Below, piece after piece: positions 47,341-57,887 of a DNA stretch of 64,000 bases. The notes under the pieces were generated by a model. It had not been told where the DNA came from. It saw only the letters and a list, made by a program, of their open reading frames with translations, and ran no database searches. The translations under genes and the position numbers were made by a program. Every line of letters starts with the position of its first letter. Position 1 is the first letter of the stretch. The stretch is from Mastigias papua (taxonomy: Eukaryota > Cnidaria > Scyphozoa > Rhizostomeae > Mastigiidae), in the NCBI GenBank assembly GCA_964019165.1, contig OZ025271.1:16648459-16712458 (forward strand), read 5' to 3'.

Positions 47341-49657
47341 TCAGTCACAGAATAGAGTTGGGCAGAAGGGTCACTCCGTTTAGTTCCGGCTGACAGTTTT
47401 TTTCGCGCATGCGTGAGCAAGGAGGTGAATGAAAGCGAGGTTAAGCAAGTGCCCTTCGGCAAAATTATTAGGCGTTTGACCGCAAGCCTAGGAGAAATTG
47501 TATCGTTTTTTGTGTTTTTCTTCGATTCTCAACGTTGAATTCTCGAAAATGTCGAAGAAAAGTGTAGCAGAGGCATCTGTACATGTTCAGAAAACTATGA
47601 AAACTAACTAACATCTTGTACGTGCACATCTCACACTTTGCAGGGTGGATTTTCGCCGGATGGTAACAATCCGGGCAGTTGAAATTGCATATAAACTATG
47701 TATCACTTTAAGTACTCATTGTGTACATCGAGAATATGTATAGGAACGATGGTTTCCTATCATTATGGCTTGTCCTGTGACTTCCCTCGTTGGTTTGTTG
47801 ATGTTCATGGTGCTACAGTCTTATTTAACGTGCAGAAAACACGGAGGCAAAGAGAGGAGACACTGATGTTGAGTGTACTCAGACTCTACTCTGACTGAAC
47901 TTTACATTACAAATAACATGGATATATACATAAGCAGAGAACAACCCAAAATAAACACGAGTTACGTAGAGGAAGGGTTAGTTGTTTGTTGAATGGAATC
48001 GTGTGGCGGTGATTGCGTAGAGAACAACAGGATAGGATTGACCAAGTGAGTGATGACAGAAGTGACGCACGGTGATGTCCCAGGTGTGTGATGTTGTGAA
48101 TGCGAATGAATGAGCATTTGTCACCCCCCACGTGACAATGATGTCATGCCGCTTCTGATTGGTCAGATCATTTTGGAGGGCAAAACAATATCTCGGCGCA
48201 ACTTCGACCATAGACTTAACTTGCTCAAAATCGCATTATTTTGAAAAATCAACTCATTAAAATGCACCCAAATCATATTCTGTCAGTTGACATACAATGC
48301 ACTAGGATCTCGTTCGGTTTCCAACCCTGGGAGCTCTCTGCATTCGCAGTTTTATTGCAACTTGGAGCTGCCAAGCCAAGCTCATTTATCCTATATAAAA
48401 ACAAGATTTGTTTAATGGCTGATCCTAGCTATACAGAAAATCAGTACGGGTCTGCTTCTGCGACCATTAACAAGTATCATATCGGCAGTCTCGAGCGTGT
48501 ACCCCTTGTTTACAAGAGTCTGGTAGGCCTTTCTCAGCAAATCAATCAAATTTCATAAATTAACTTTATTCGCATTTCTCACATCAATTCTTATCATGAT
48601 ATTATGTAAATACAAGTTTCTGATCAATGAGAGACACTTACATCCAAAACATAGGGTTTTATAGCCACCCGAAAGCGATTTCTTCAGGACACGATCTTCC
48701 GTACAGCCTGATAAGAGGATTCCCTTAGCTACTTGAAGTCAGTCGATATTTCACTATCTCCGGCTATAGTTTGATAGAATAGGCGATAACTTGAATGATG
48801 GTAAACGTCTGAAGCGTAGTACGAGCTTTTTGTTTGTTTGAGAATTCTCTACGGCAATAAAATCTCCAGTTTCGCTAGTGCCCTCACTACTTGATTGTTC
48901 CTCGGTCTCCACTGCTAACTTTTGTTTTGCCCTCCAAAGCGATCTAACCAATCAGCGATGGGTATGATGTCATTGTCACGTGGGGGTGAAAAATGCTCAT
49001 TAAAAGAAGCAAATCGGCATTGAGCAAGAAATGGCCTATGCTGCAATGTTTACTTATCACTACATATGCAACAAAATATGTGGAATTGCGTATGCAAGAG
49101 AAATTATAACGAAAAACACTGAACGGTTTGCGTACAATGTTTGGGTAGCAGGATAGGTCAATGAATCCAACAAAGAAGACATGAGGTGCCTTCTTCCCTC
49201 TGCTAGCCTTGGGGTTGTGCAATGGGCAAGCATAAACTACCTCTCAAGCCTCCCATGCCAGAGTAACGGTGAAGAGCAAAGACTAATGTCTTCGAAATGG
49301 AATCGAAGATTCAAAATCCGGTCTACAGCCGGTAATCAGTTTATCTAGCTGCACTGATGAGCCCTGATATTGGGTGAAGCTGGTAGTAAACACAAAATGC
49401 AAACACATACCTTTTCCTACAATGAGCAAAATAAGAACAGGGTTCCATCTTTGTACTGTTGAATTCTACGCTCTGTCGCAACAACATTCTCAAACTCAGA
49501 CATTTCGATATGCCTTCTCAACAACCTCGCTCTCAAATCGAGTTTAAGAAGTTCAGCCGTATCCCCATAGGTCAATCGCTGAGAACTGGTGTCAGCAAAA
49601 AACATCAAAGGAACCGACACAGAGTGACCCTTCTGCCTAACTCTATTCTGTGACTCA
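47341..49657. repeat. Nested inverted repeats (possible 2.3-kb element)
   Basis: The outer pair (47341-47396 and 49591-49657) shares tgactcagtcacagaatag or its complement, then gcagaagggtcactc. The inner pair (48109-48187 and 48923-49001) shares atgagcattt, cacgtgacaatga and ggagggcaaaac in complement. The four segments are symmetric in order, which suggests one palindromic element with diverged or replaced interior. The open frame 48241-48558 (plus) lies inside and has no recognisable domain; the 65-codon frame 48754-48951 (minus) is Glu/Ser-rich and also unassigned. Confidence 0.72.
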
Positions 49658-50214
49658 GTCACAGGGGTAGTAGAATTTCAATCAAAAATCAACTGAAAGT
49701 AAACAGATGCAGCCGTCAATGGCAAGCTTCGCCAGCTTACAGAGAAAGAGTACTTGTGTTGGAACACTGAACTATTTAATCCTTTGTAAATATGCGTTTT
49801 GTTAGAGAAGTAGTGATGAAGTGTGAGGGAGTGACGGAAGTATATAGAGAGCGGAAGAGAGGAGAAAGGTAGAGATAGGATAGAAATGAACCAAAAGATT
49901 GGATAGAACTGAACCGAAAGACTGGATAGAGCTGAAGGAAGTAACAAATAGGAATTGATTAGTAACGAATAAAAGTAGACTATTATTGAAGACAGAGGTG
50001 ATTTAGGAAGAGTGTTGTAAGATTTTGTTTGGCTGTATTTTGCTTGGCTGCTTGTTGCTTTGTTTTTAGCTGCGTTACTTTATTGATTTGGCATTTTCAA
50101 TCGACACGTGCGTGATTTGAGTTTGAGTTGGTATTCTTGATTCCACTAAGTGCAAAAAGGTCCTGGAACTAGGGAGAGACTGAATATAATAAACATTTCA
50201 CTTACAAATTCGAT
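49658..50214. other. Unassigned sequence
   Basis: No feature supported up to the left end of the pogo-like transposon. Confidence 0.4.
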
Positions 50215-50409
50215 TCCGTATTTCCACGATTAAGCGCCCCCTCGAATAAACGCCCCCTTATGCTACCAAATATTGAAATAAACGCCCCCTTCGAATAAAC
50301 GCCCCCCAACACAACAATTTTTTAAGCTGGTGTAGTGCATTGTGGTATCAACACCCGACAGAATAGCGAACTTTCCTTTGCAGAGTCTATACAAAAACTT
50401 AGAATAACA

Positions 50410-50883
50410 TCAGTCAAAGCAAACTTTGTTTTCAAATTCTTTTACAATTATGTCCATATGTTGGCACATTTCTTTTGTGCTTATCAGCTCTTTGTGTAAA
50501 ACCAGGGCGACTCTCAGTTTCTGCGTTGTTGCTCGATAAAGGCAAGGCACAACTAGACCATTTTCTCTTTTTCTAGACCCAGTGACAGAAGCTGTGATCT
50601 TGTTTGTCTTATCATTGTTCAAAAAGGAACACTTCCACAATTCCTTTGGAATGTGTCCAAAAAGGATAGTTTCTGAATTTGTCTTTTCAATGCTCACTTT
50701 GAATGCACGAAGAGCATTAGTATCATGTAAATGTGCTTCTTCTCTATTGTCAGGACTGCATGTCAGGACTTCCCCAAGAAACGGTTTCCAATATTGCTTG
50801 TAAACATGGTTGCCCCTAACAACACTTTCAAAACAAATTTCATAAGCAACTTTCCATTTCGGTACACCTTCAATTCTTGCCAT
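50410..50883 (-). CDS. HIRAN-like small protein inside a pogo-like transposon
   Basis: I choose the ATG at 50883 (157 residues) because the open frame upstream to 50892 has only a TTG. The protein reads Tyr-Glu-Ile-Cys, His-Val-Tyr-Lys-Gln-Tyr-Trp-Lys-Pro-Phe-x-Gly-Glu, then Asp-Thr-Asn-Ala-Leu-Arg-Ala, then Phe-Gly-His-Ile-Pro-Lys-Glu-Leu, then Val-Thr-Gly-Ser-Arg-Lys-Arg and Gly-Leu-x-Val-Pro-Cys-Leu-Tyr. This is the layout of HIRAN-type domains, which in helicase-like proteins bind DNA 3' ends; here the domain stands alone. It is intact, while the transposase next to it is broken. The divergent starts are 477 bases apart. I infer an accessory role in transposition, untested. A captured host gene is the alternative. 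Confidence 0.7.
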   Translation of the reverse strand: MARIEGVPKWKVAYEICFESVVRGNHVYKQYWKPFLGEVLTCSPDNREEAHLHDTNALRAFKVSIEKTNSETILFGHIPKELWKCSFLNNDKTNKITASVTGSRKRENGLVVPCLYRATTQKLRVALVLHKELISTKEMCQHMDIIVKEFENKVCFD

Positions 50884-51359
50884 TATTCCCAAAAAAGCTA
50901 GTACCGCGCGAGCAAAACAGAAATTGGTGAATTATAATTAAACGAGCAAAGAGATTGAAAGCATTCAAAATTGACACATGTTCAGATGTATTAACTGATG
51001 TGTCAAGTGTCATCTCATTGAAGTTTGCGGGTGCAAAAGTTGCATTTGAATAACATTTTGGCAAAAGTATCCTGTTGTGTCGAAGGTGCGGTCTAGCAAA
51101 GATTCTTCTACGCCCAGGTGTGAAGAATGTTGATAAACTATGTATAAGGACTCATATCCGTCTTGTCATAATGATAATCAATGTGGCAACTGTGGACATC
51201 ACCGCAACTATTTCTTGACCATTAACTCTGCCTGATCAATATTAGCCAGCATAATTTTATTCAAAGGTTGGTCAACAGACCAGCAAAAGTTCTTCGATAA
51301 GCTGACTACCTGCCGAACGTAATCATTGAGCCCTGAAGTTTTCTTGAAGAGTTTTAAAA

Positions 51360-52423
51360 ATGTCGTCTGAAGTTACTCTTAGCAGCTCAAAAAAGAAAAG
51401 CTACAACATTCAGTTCAAGCTAGATGCAATAAATAATGCAGAAACTCATGGTAACCACGGTACTGCCAAAAAATTTGGAGTTGCCGTAAAACGGATCCGC
51501 CAATGGCGGAAACAAAAAGAAGAACTTGAGAAGACGAAAGAGAAGTCACAAGGCAGCAAAAGAATGAGACTTGACGGTGGAGGCAGGAAACCCTCTTTGG
51601 CGGAATTAGAAGAAGATTTAATGGAGTGGGTTTTGAAGAGAAGAAAAAAAAGAGAAGAAGCGAAAGACTATATGTCTCGAGAGCTTTAATAATGAGGAAA
51701 GCCCAATCTATTAAGGAAGCTGATGATACTTCGGTTGAAAGTGAATTTAAGGCAAGGAAAGGTTGGCTCGAGAATTTCATGAAGCGCAATGGCCTTAGCT
51801 TACGAAGAAGAACTACACAAGCAAAAAAAAACCCAAGCTTTCTCATCGACAAACTGGTGGCTTATAATTTGCAGACAGAAAGGCTGTTTCGTACAAATCT
51901 GTATTCACCATGTAACATGATTGCCATGGATGAAACAGCTGTTTGGGGTGACATGCTGTCAGATACGACTGTTGATCGTATTGGTGTGAAAACGGTCAAT
52001 TTGAAAACAACTGGACACGAAAAGCTACGAGTTGCCGTATGTCTGGCGGAAAAAAGGCGACGGAAGCAAGCTAGCACCGATGGTCGTTTTCAAAGGTGCT
52101 GTACGGGAGACCAAAGCACTCAATGAATAATTCAGAGGTAGGTGCTTTGTCGTGTCTTCCTCAAATGCATGGATGAACGAACACCTTACAGGAGAATGGG
52201 TGGATCAAGTTCTGGGCAAGATATCATTTGGCAGAAGATTGCTTGCGTGGGACTCTTTCAGTGGGCATCTTCGTTTCAAAGTTGCGGGCTGTGTCTTCCA
52301 ATTGATGGTTCTGAAGACCATAAAACACATTGCTTCAAGAATCGTCAGCCATGCAATGCAGGAGCAGAAAGACTAAAAGCTATGTCTACTATCATGGATG
52401 ATCAACGCGAAGATCCATTTTAA
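51360..52423 (+). pseudogene. Pogo/Tigger-like transposase, frameshifted and internally deleted
   Basis: N-terminal helix-turn-helix: Tyr-Asn-x-Gln-Phe-Lys-Leu, then Lys-Lys-Phe-Gly-Val and Arg-Gln-Trp-Arg-Lys-Gln-Lys (51390-51530). The second DNA-binding region is split by a frameshift at about 51660 and continues with Lys-Gly-Trp-Leu-Glu-Asn-Phe-Met-Lys-Arg. The DDE domain shows Met-Asp-Glu-Thr-Ala-Val-Trp (51928-51948) and, after a second frameshift near 52051 and a stop at 52124, Leu-Leu-Ala-Trp-Asp-Ser-Phe-Ser-Gly-His (about 52238). There it jumps to the usual C-terminus, Cys-Gly-Leu-x4-Asp-Gly-Ser-Glu-Asp and Glu-Asp-Pro-Phe at 52423. The third catalytic Asp is deleted, so the enzyme is dead. 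An acidic tail may follow to 52530. Confidence 0.9.
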
Positions 52424-52730
52424 ATTCGACAGACTCTGACATAGAAGAGGCAACACCAGACATTGTCATATTAGAAGGGGATTATGAAAATGATGACTTG
52501 ATCGAGATCGAGTGTATTTTTTTAAATTAAACTCTTGGTAAAGTAATATATGTTTGAGATTGCTTGTTTAAAATTGTGGAAAATTTAGTTTGAACCTTTT
52601 TATTCTTTTTCTACTTTTTAATACTTTCTAATAAACGCCCCCTTCGAATAATGGCCCCCTCGATTAGGAGCCCCCCAAAAGTACCAGAATTAATAAACGC
52701 CCCGGGACGTTTAATCTAGGAAATACGGTA

Positions 52731-53430
52731 TAGTACTCTTGCCTGGGCAGAAGTAACTATATCACTTATCACGAAGATGGTTGCTGTTGATATGATGCCA
52801 GTGAACAGAGTAGACGGTAAGAAACTTCGAAAAGTCATGGATTTCTTGGAACCCGAAAACAACATATCCTCCCATCCAACAATCGTGTGACGCACATATA
52901 AAATGTACAAAGCAGGCAGCCATGGAAGACCTGAGTGATGTGACTGAGATTGGCAAATTTCCTGAAAGGTAGCACTTAGGGGGAAGAAATAAATGGAGGG
53001 TTGAGAAAGTAGAGGTCGTGAGCTACTTCAACACTTGCTTTCATATGCTAATAATAGATCAAAATAAGATAATAGAGAATAGTGTTGAATTGACTGAATA
53101 AATTTCAGAAGATACTCAATATCATGCATCAAATCCTTAAAAATAGTAATTGGAAGAGTTGGAATACGAGTGTGTGTGAGTGTGTGCGTGTGCGTGTGCG
53201 TGTGTGTGTTTGTGTGTGTGTGGGGGGGGGGGAGGTGGCTGGAAAACATTTGAAAAAACTATTGGGGTTGGGAAGATTATTTGGTACTCAAAAATATATA
53301 TACTATATACATTTGAAATAATCAGACCTCGGTTTGCAGTAAATAGTTCGCAAAGAATGCATTTACAGTCATTTGTTGATACCAATACAAGATTTACCAA
53401 TTAAAGAGAAAAACAGTTAACTAATTAAGT
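52731..53430. other. Spacer with (GT)n tract; no gene
   Basis: A (GT)n/(GC) tract with a following G10 run lies at 53168-53232. The antiparallel frames here derive from that tract or lack any domain. Confidence 0.6.
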
Positions 53431-53439
53431 TCATCTTAC

Positions 53440-53785
53440 CCGTAGCAAGAAAACGCAGAGTGAGTGATAGCCTTTCCCACGCCTTGATGGAATTCCGCAT
53501 AACAGTACCTGTATTGGGAGTATATGGCTCAACCAACCGTAAAAGCTCTTCAAAATCCTCTCTGTTAACGCGATGGAACTAGCGGAATTTCATGGGAGCT
53601 TCAGCATATAGCTCTTTAACCAAATTTGCAAGGACCCTTTTTATTGGTCGCCTATGCATCCATGATTGCACCTACACCCTCTTTCTTGATACCTGATTTC
53701 TGCTTCGTTGACGTCTTAGGAGAAGAATCAGGCACAGTGCCTCTTCGTCCAGTTTAACATCTGAATCGTCCTGGTAGGCTGCCAT
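53440..53785 (-). pseudogene. Harbinger/PIF-type transposase, exon 1
   Basis: On the minus strand: Met-Ala-Ala-Tyr-Gln-Asp-Asp at 53785, an Arg-Arg-Gln-Arg-Ser-Arg region, Met-His-Arg-Arg-Pro-Ile, Leu-Val-Lys-Glu-Leu, Phe-His-Arg-Val, Phe-Glu-Glu-Leu-Leu, then Glu-Arg-Leu-Ser-Leu-Thr-Leu-Arg-Phe-Leu-Ala-Thr-Gly, the exact block that ends exon 1 in HARBI1-type genes. A good donor (GTAAGA) follows at 53439. Two in-frame stops make it a pseudogene. The catalytic exon is not seen. Confidence 0.72.
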
Positions 53786-53969
53786 CTTTTAATATTTTTC
53801 AATTTCGCGCCACTATTTCTACGCATGCTCTCTTGCGAAAAACCCTTAAGCAAAATGCTTCAGTTCGGCGCACACAAGAAGCAAAGTGACACGAATGACA
53901 AAAATTATCAATCATGTTTGATATCCTGATATTGGTCGAGAGCGATCAGAATCCTGTAGGAGTTTCACC

Positions 53970-54042
53970 GCACACGGGAGCAAAATGCTTAAGCAAAGTG
54001 CCACGAATGACACTTTGCTGAAGCATTTTGCTCTCGTGTGCG
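53970..54042. repeat. Long hairpin, about 31-bp arms
   Basis: Left arm 53970-54000 (starts gcacacgggagc) and right arm 54011-54042 pair with few mismatches around a 10-base loop. A related single copy lies upstream at about 53845-53905. It could be the fused inverted ends of a DNA transposon. Confidence 0.88.
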
Positions 54043-54049
54043 CCTAGCT

Positions 54050-54240
54050 TAAGGAAAATGATTTTGTTAAGGGGTTCCACTGCTTTCACTTCATTGCTCC
54101 AATGATTCTTTGTAAAAGTGATGTTTAAGTCAGTTCCACCATCTTCAACCAAAAGGGATGTATCATTAGCTGTAATAATGCCTTTTGCCACAGCTGTAAT
54201 GACAACAGAAGATACAGGTGCACCTCTTAGTCGTAAGGAT
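54050..54240 (-). pseudogene. Pogo-like transposase fragment, middle part
   Basis: The frame reads Arg-Gly-Ala-Pro-Val-Ser-Ser-Val-Val-Ile-Thr-Ala-Val-Ala-Lys-Gly-Ile-Ile, then Asn-Asp-x-Ser-Leu-Leu-Val-Glu-Asp-Gly-Gly, the block that follows the N-terminal HTH in many pogo-like transposases. Same strand as the HTH fragment at 55399-55602, with about 1.1 kb of other sequence between, so it is probably the same broken gene. Confidence 0.6.
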
Positions 54241-55019
54241 GATACAACGTCGATCGTCTTTAGGGGCGGACCCAGGAAAAAATCTGATTATAACTTGTGT
54301 CTAGAAGAGGGTGTGGTCAAAATTTGACTGGGTGTAGTCATTAACTTAAAATCTTATAATTAATTGAAGAAAAACAAATCTTTGCACCCACATCCAAAGT
54401 TCGAGGTACATAGGGTACCCCTTTTCTCCCAAGGTCTATTTTATGAAATACTGCAATTTGAAGTGGCATAAAAGACCACTGACATCCATGATGGAGAAAT
54501 TATCTTTAATATATTTTATATTCTAAAAATCCCAAAAATCCTGCCATATATATACATATTTAACCCTGGTCCTGAATAGACATCTAGTTTTTTAACCAAG
54601 AGTACATTGAAAAGTATTGCTGACCGTAAACTATCCTTCGTTTAATCTTAGGCCATAGCTCATCACTTTAGAAAATCATGTCGTTAACAAATTAGAGTTC
54701 CTCAGAAAAGGCATGCATGATATATGAAAACTTATACCTGGCCTGTTGTTTATACTGCAGAGTTTTCAAGTTTGAATAAGTGAAAGTGATATTTGCTTTA
54801 TCCAAACTGGAGCTTTCCTGCTACTTTTCAAGCTCTCTTTCACCTGGGGCTCAACACGCAATTAAGCAATTGTCACAGTATTTCGCTCAAGTTTAAGAGT
54901 ACAGCGCTTGTATCTATAGCACAGAATATTATGTGCCTGGATGGAGATGAACGGTAGTGGCCAAACAGGAACTACTGTTACATTCCTCTTGTCTGAGTTT
55001 GAAAGAACTCCCGTCAGAG

Positions 55020-55395
55020 TCGAGCACTAGTGGAACTTCTTATCATTGGATTATGCCAACTATTCAATAATCCACTAGTGCTCCCGCCAAAAGTGAGCAC
55101 TAGTGTCAATCAAGTTTTCAAAGCCCACCAGTGTTGCTGCCAGACTTCAGCACTAGTGTCAATCATTTTTTCAAAATCCACTAGTGCTCTCGTTAATCAT
55201 GTCTTCAAAAATGACGATGAGTTTGGATGAAAATCAAGGTATTTTGCGGACCCAGTAGTCATCATTAGTGCTCGGAAGAATGGCATAGCTTCATGCGGAA
55301 TGTGAAATCCATTCCGTCGAACAGACTTAAGTATTGCATCACCTAATAGACTAGGAAGTTGCCTCGAAGAAAATCAAGAAATCTTACTAGTGCTG
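55020..55395. repeat. Cluster of CACTAGTG palindromes
   Basis: The palindrome cactagtg or close variants recurs about seven times (near 55026, 55071, 55096, 55152, 55180, 55266 and 55386), with alternating flanks gtgtcaatca and gctc. It lies between the two parts of the broken pogo-like gene. It may be a decayed array of binding sites or small inverted units. Confidence 0.65.
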
Positions 55396-55398
55396 TGT

Positions 55399-55602
55399 TC
55401 ACGCGTGTTCACGCGCATATTTGCCAATTTCAGCCCTTTCACCGGGTTTCCACTGCAAATACTTTACCCGCTTCTTAGAGGGTATTTCAAGTTGTTTCTT
55501 TACGTCTTCGACTTCCCTCGATGTAACTGCTCTAGATGAATCAGCCTGGTTACACTCGTGATGCTGTACTTTTGCTTTAAAACAGTAAAGTAAGTTTGAC
55601 AT
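55399..55602 (-). pseudogene. Pogo-like transposase, N-terminal helix-turn-helix fragment
   Basis: The 67-codon frame starts at an ATG at 55602 and reads Val-Glu-Asp-x3-Gln-Leu-x-Ile-Pro-Ser-Lys-Lys-Arg, then Trp-Lys-Pro-Gly-Glu-Arg-Ala-Glu-Ile-Gly-Lys-Tyr-Ala, the HTH entry block of one pogo-like group. It ends in a stop. It is divergent from the HIRAN-like ORF at 55937, 334 bases away. Confidence 0.65.
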
Positions 55603-55936
55603 TTCTTCAACTCAGAATCAACTAGAACTCCAGGACTCTAAAGTCTTGAACAAGTCAACTAAATATCTAAAACTGTTTTGCAGCTATTTTGGACGGTTTT
55701 GTGTTCAAGGGCACAAAGGCAAAGACAAAACACATGGTCTTGTAACGGAAAAAGAGATGAGGTGTCACTTCGTATTGCACTTAATGGCGGAATTCGCACT
55801 TTTACAAACAAGAGATAATGACGGACTAGCCGTATACGTAGCCCATCTGAGAACTTAACATGAAAACAGGTTGAAAGTCAAAGTTTTAGCTAGACAGTAA
55901 AGTAATCTGACATTTTCTCTCTATAATTTTTGAGAA

Positions 55937-56452
55937 ATGGAAATAATTTTTCAAGCTGAAATCGCAAGTAAGGGTTGGCACGTGTATGGAAAGTCAGTGT
56001 GGAAGAACTCTAAAAAGACTGATAAACTTACTGCGGAAAAAGAAACTGATAAAGTTGCATTGGAGCACTACCCTTACTCAGTGGCCTGGAAGATGAAAAG
56101 AGCGGACAGGCTTGTGGCAGTCAATGTTGGTCATGTTTCTCAGCAAATATCCAGAGCAGTGTGGTTTTTCTTAGAGAGAGAAGGATCCTTACCAGGAAAA
56201 AAAGTGGCTGAAGAAAGATACAGACCATCTCCAATAGCAAAAGGTGGTCTGGAAATTCTACTGCCCCTACATTTTAAAATGTGTGATGACAAATACACAT
56301 ACCTCGAACGGATGAAAGAGATAGTACCATTGAACTATATAAAGGCAGATGTAGATTCCTTTGAAATTTGGGACATAAGGCAGCTAGAACTATTTTTATC
56401 AAACGATGATGACAACAGTAGTTCAAGAACCGACCATGATGATGACGATGAC

Positions 56453-56487
<35 letters not shown>

Positions 56488-56488
56488 C

Positions 56489-56558
<70 letters not shown>

Positions 56559-56626
56559 GCCCACCCATGGTTGGAGACCTCCTCGTGGTGGTGGGCGGGC
56601 ACAATGAGGCACTGCCCTTAAGTTGA
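55937..56626 (+). CDS. HIRAN-like protein with poly-Asp tail
   Basis: 229 residues. Residues 1-155 carry Phe-Gln-Ala-Glu-Ile-Ala-Ser-Lys-Gly-Trp-His-Val-Tyr-Gly-Lys-Ser-Val-Trp, Pro-Tyr-Ser-Val-Ala-Trp, Val-Gly-His-Val-Ser-Gln-Gln-Ile-Ser-Arg, then Tyr-Arg-Pro-Ser-Pro-Ile-Ala-Lys-Gly-Gly-Leu-Glu-Ile. That layout matches abundant HIRAN-like proteins I recall from marine invertebrates. The protein then runs into 40-odd aspartates encoded by (GAT)n at 56435-56558 and stops in a SINE-like unit, so the natural C-terminus has probably been replaced. It lies divergent from the pogo-like fragment. Whether it is expressed is unknown. Confidence 0.72.
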
Positions 56627-57383
56627 TAGCGAGTCATTTGCAAAGATTCAGACTTGGGGCAGTTGTTGATGATCTGTGGCAAACTGTCCAACCAGGCCCC
56701 AGCGGTGAACAACAGGCTCAGCAGATCAGACTGCAGTTCTGCCAAGTAACTGTTGGGGTAACAGAGTGGAATGAGTGTAGCCGACTCAGTCACCTCTTTT
56801 AAACACTTGATAGACGGTCCACTGACCCCACGGTCAGTCTCAGGCCCCGTGAGGGGCATAATGAGATGAAGAAGAAGAAGAAGAAGAAGAAGAAGAAGAT
56901 GATGGTGATGATGAAGATGATGATGATGATGATGATGAAGATGATGATGATGATGATGAAGATGATGATGATGATGAAGATGATGATGATGATGAAGATG
57001 ATGATGATGATGAAGATGATGATGAAGATGATGATGATGATGCTAGCCCATGGTTGGAGACCTCCTCGTGGTGGCAAGCGGGTACAGAGAGACTCTGCCC
57101 CTAAGTTGATAGTGATTCATTTCGCAAAGATTCAGAATTGGGGCAGATGTTGACGACCTGTGGCAAACTGTCCAACCAGGCCCCTTCAGTGAAAGTCAGG
57201 CACAGCAGCTTCAGGCTGCAGTTCTGATAAGTAAATGTTGGGGTAACAGAGTGGATTGAGTGTAGCCGACTCAATCACCTCTTCTAAACAATTTGAAGGC
57301 GACACTGAACTCAGGGTCAGCCTAGGCCCCGTAAGGGGCGTACAGGAAAAGACAGACAGACAGACAGACAGACAGATGATGAC

Positions 57384-57476
<93 letters not shown>

Positions 57477-57528
57477 GATGATTATGATGATGATGATGAT
57501 GATGATGAAGATGATTATAATGATGATA

Positions 57529-57573
<45 letters not shown>

Positions 57574-57660
57574 GTGATGAAGATGATGATGATGATGAAG
57601 ATGATTATAATGATGATGATGATGATGATGAAGATGATGATGAAGATGATGATGATGTTG
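56435..57660. repeat. (GAT)n/(GAA)n arrays alternating with two SINE-like units
   Basis: Order: (GAT)n 56435-56558; unit 1 56559-56862; (GAA)n then (GATGAA)n 56863-57041; unit 2 57042-57350; (GACA)n 57351-57374; (GAT)n to 57655. Both units begin with gcccatggttggagacctcc (unit 1 with one base different) and end in ggccccgt-aggggc. Each is followed by a microsatellite tail, the pattern expected of SINEs with simple-repeat tails. Open frames of poly-Met, Ile, His, Asp or Ser are artefacts of the array. Confidence 0.85.
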
Positions 57661-57807
57661 AAAACGAGGATGATTATACGGATCATGCACACGAGAATAA
57701 CGCTGTAATTTGCATCGATTAAAAGGATGCATGAATTTGATCTCTGACCTCATATTATAGTTTTTCTATGCGAATTCTCAAAATTCTTAAAAGCAAAAAA
57801 TTTCTTC

Positions 57808-57887
57808 GTGACAAAATTTCGTCTCATTTGAAATTTCGTCGAAGTAATTTTCGTCAAGATATTTCTGCGAAATTTTGTCACTATGAA
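57808..57887. repeat. MITE-like hairpin (14-16 bp arms)
   Basis: gtgacaaaatttcg near 57812 and its exact complement cgaaattttgtcac near 57870 flank about 46 bases rich in aatttcgtc. Confidence 0.75.

Larger units (their letters stand above)
50215..52730. mobile_element. Pogo/Tigger-like DNA transposon with two divergent ORFs
   Basis: The left end ccgtatttccacgattaagc and the right end (other strand) ccgtatttcctagattaaac are terminal inverted repeats of about 25 bp. Both subterminal zones carry several copies of aataaacgccccc, all in the same orientation, plausible transposase-binding sites. The right flank is TA; the left flank has TT where TA is expected. Inside are a HIRAN-like ORF on the minus strand and a broken pogo-like transposase on the plus strand. 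Confidence 0.85.

Noticed and set aside
48241..48558. 105-codon open frame between inner inverted repeats
   Set aside because: The first codon is TTG, no domain is recognisable, and it lies within a repeat-like structure; not supported as a gene.
56274..57753. ORFs of poly-Ser, poly-His, poly-Met and poly-Ile
   Set aside because: They are reading-frame artefacts of the GAT/GAA arrays. Only the HIRAN-like part of 55937-56626 is supported.
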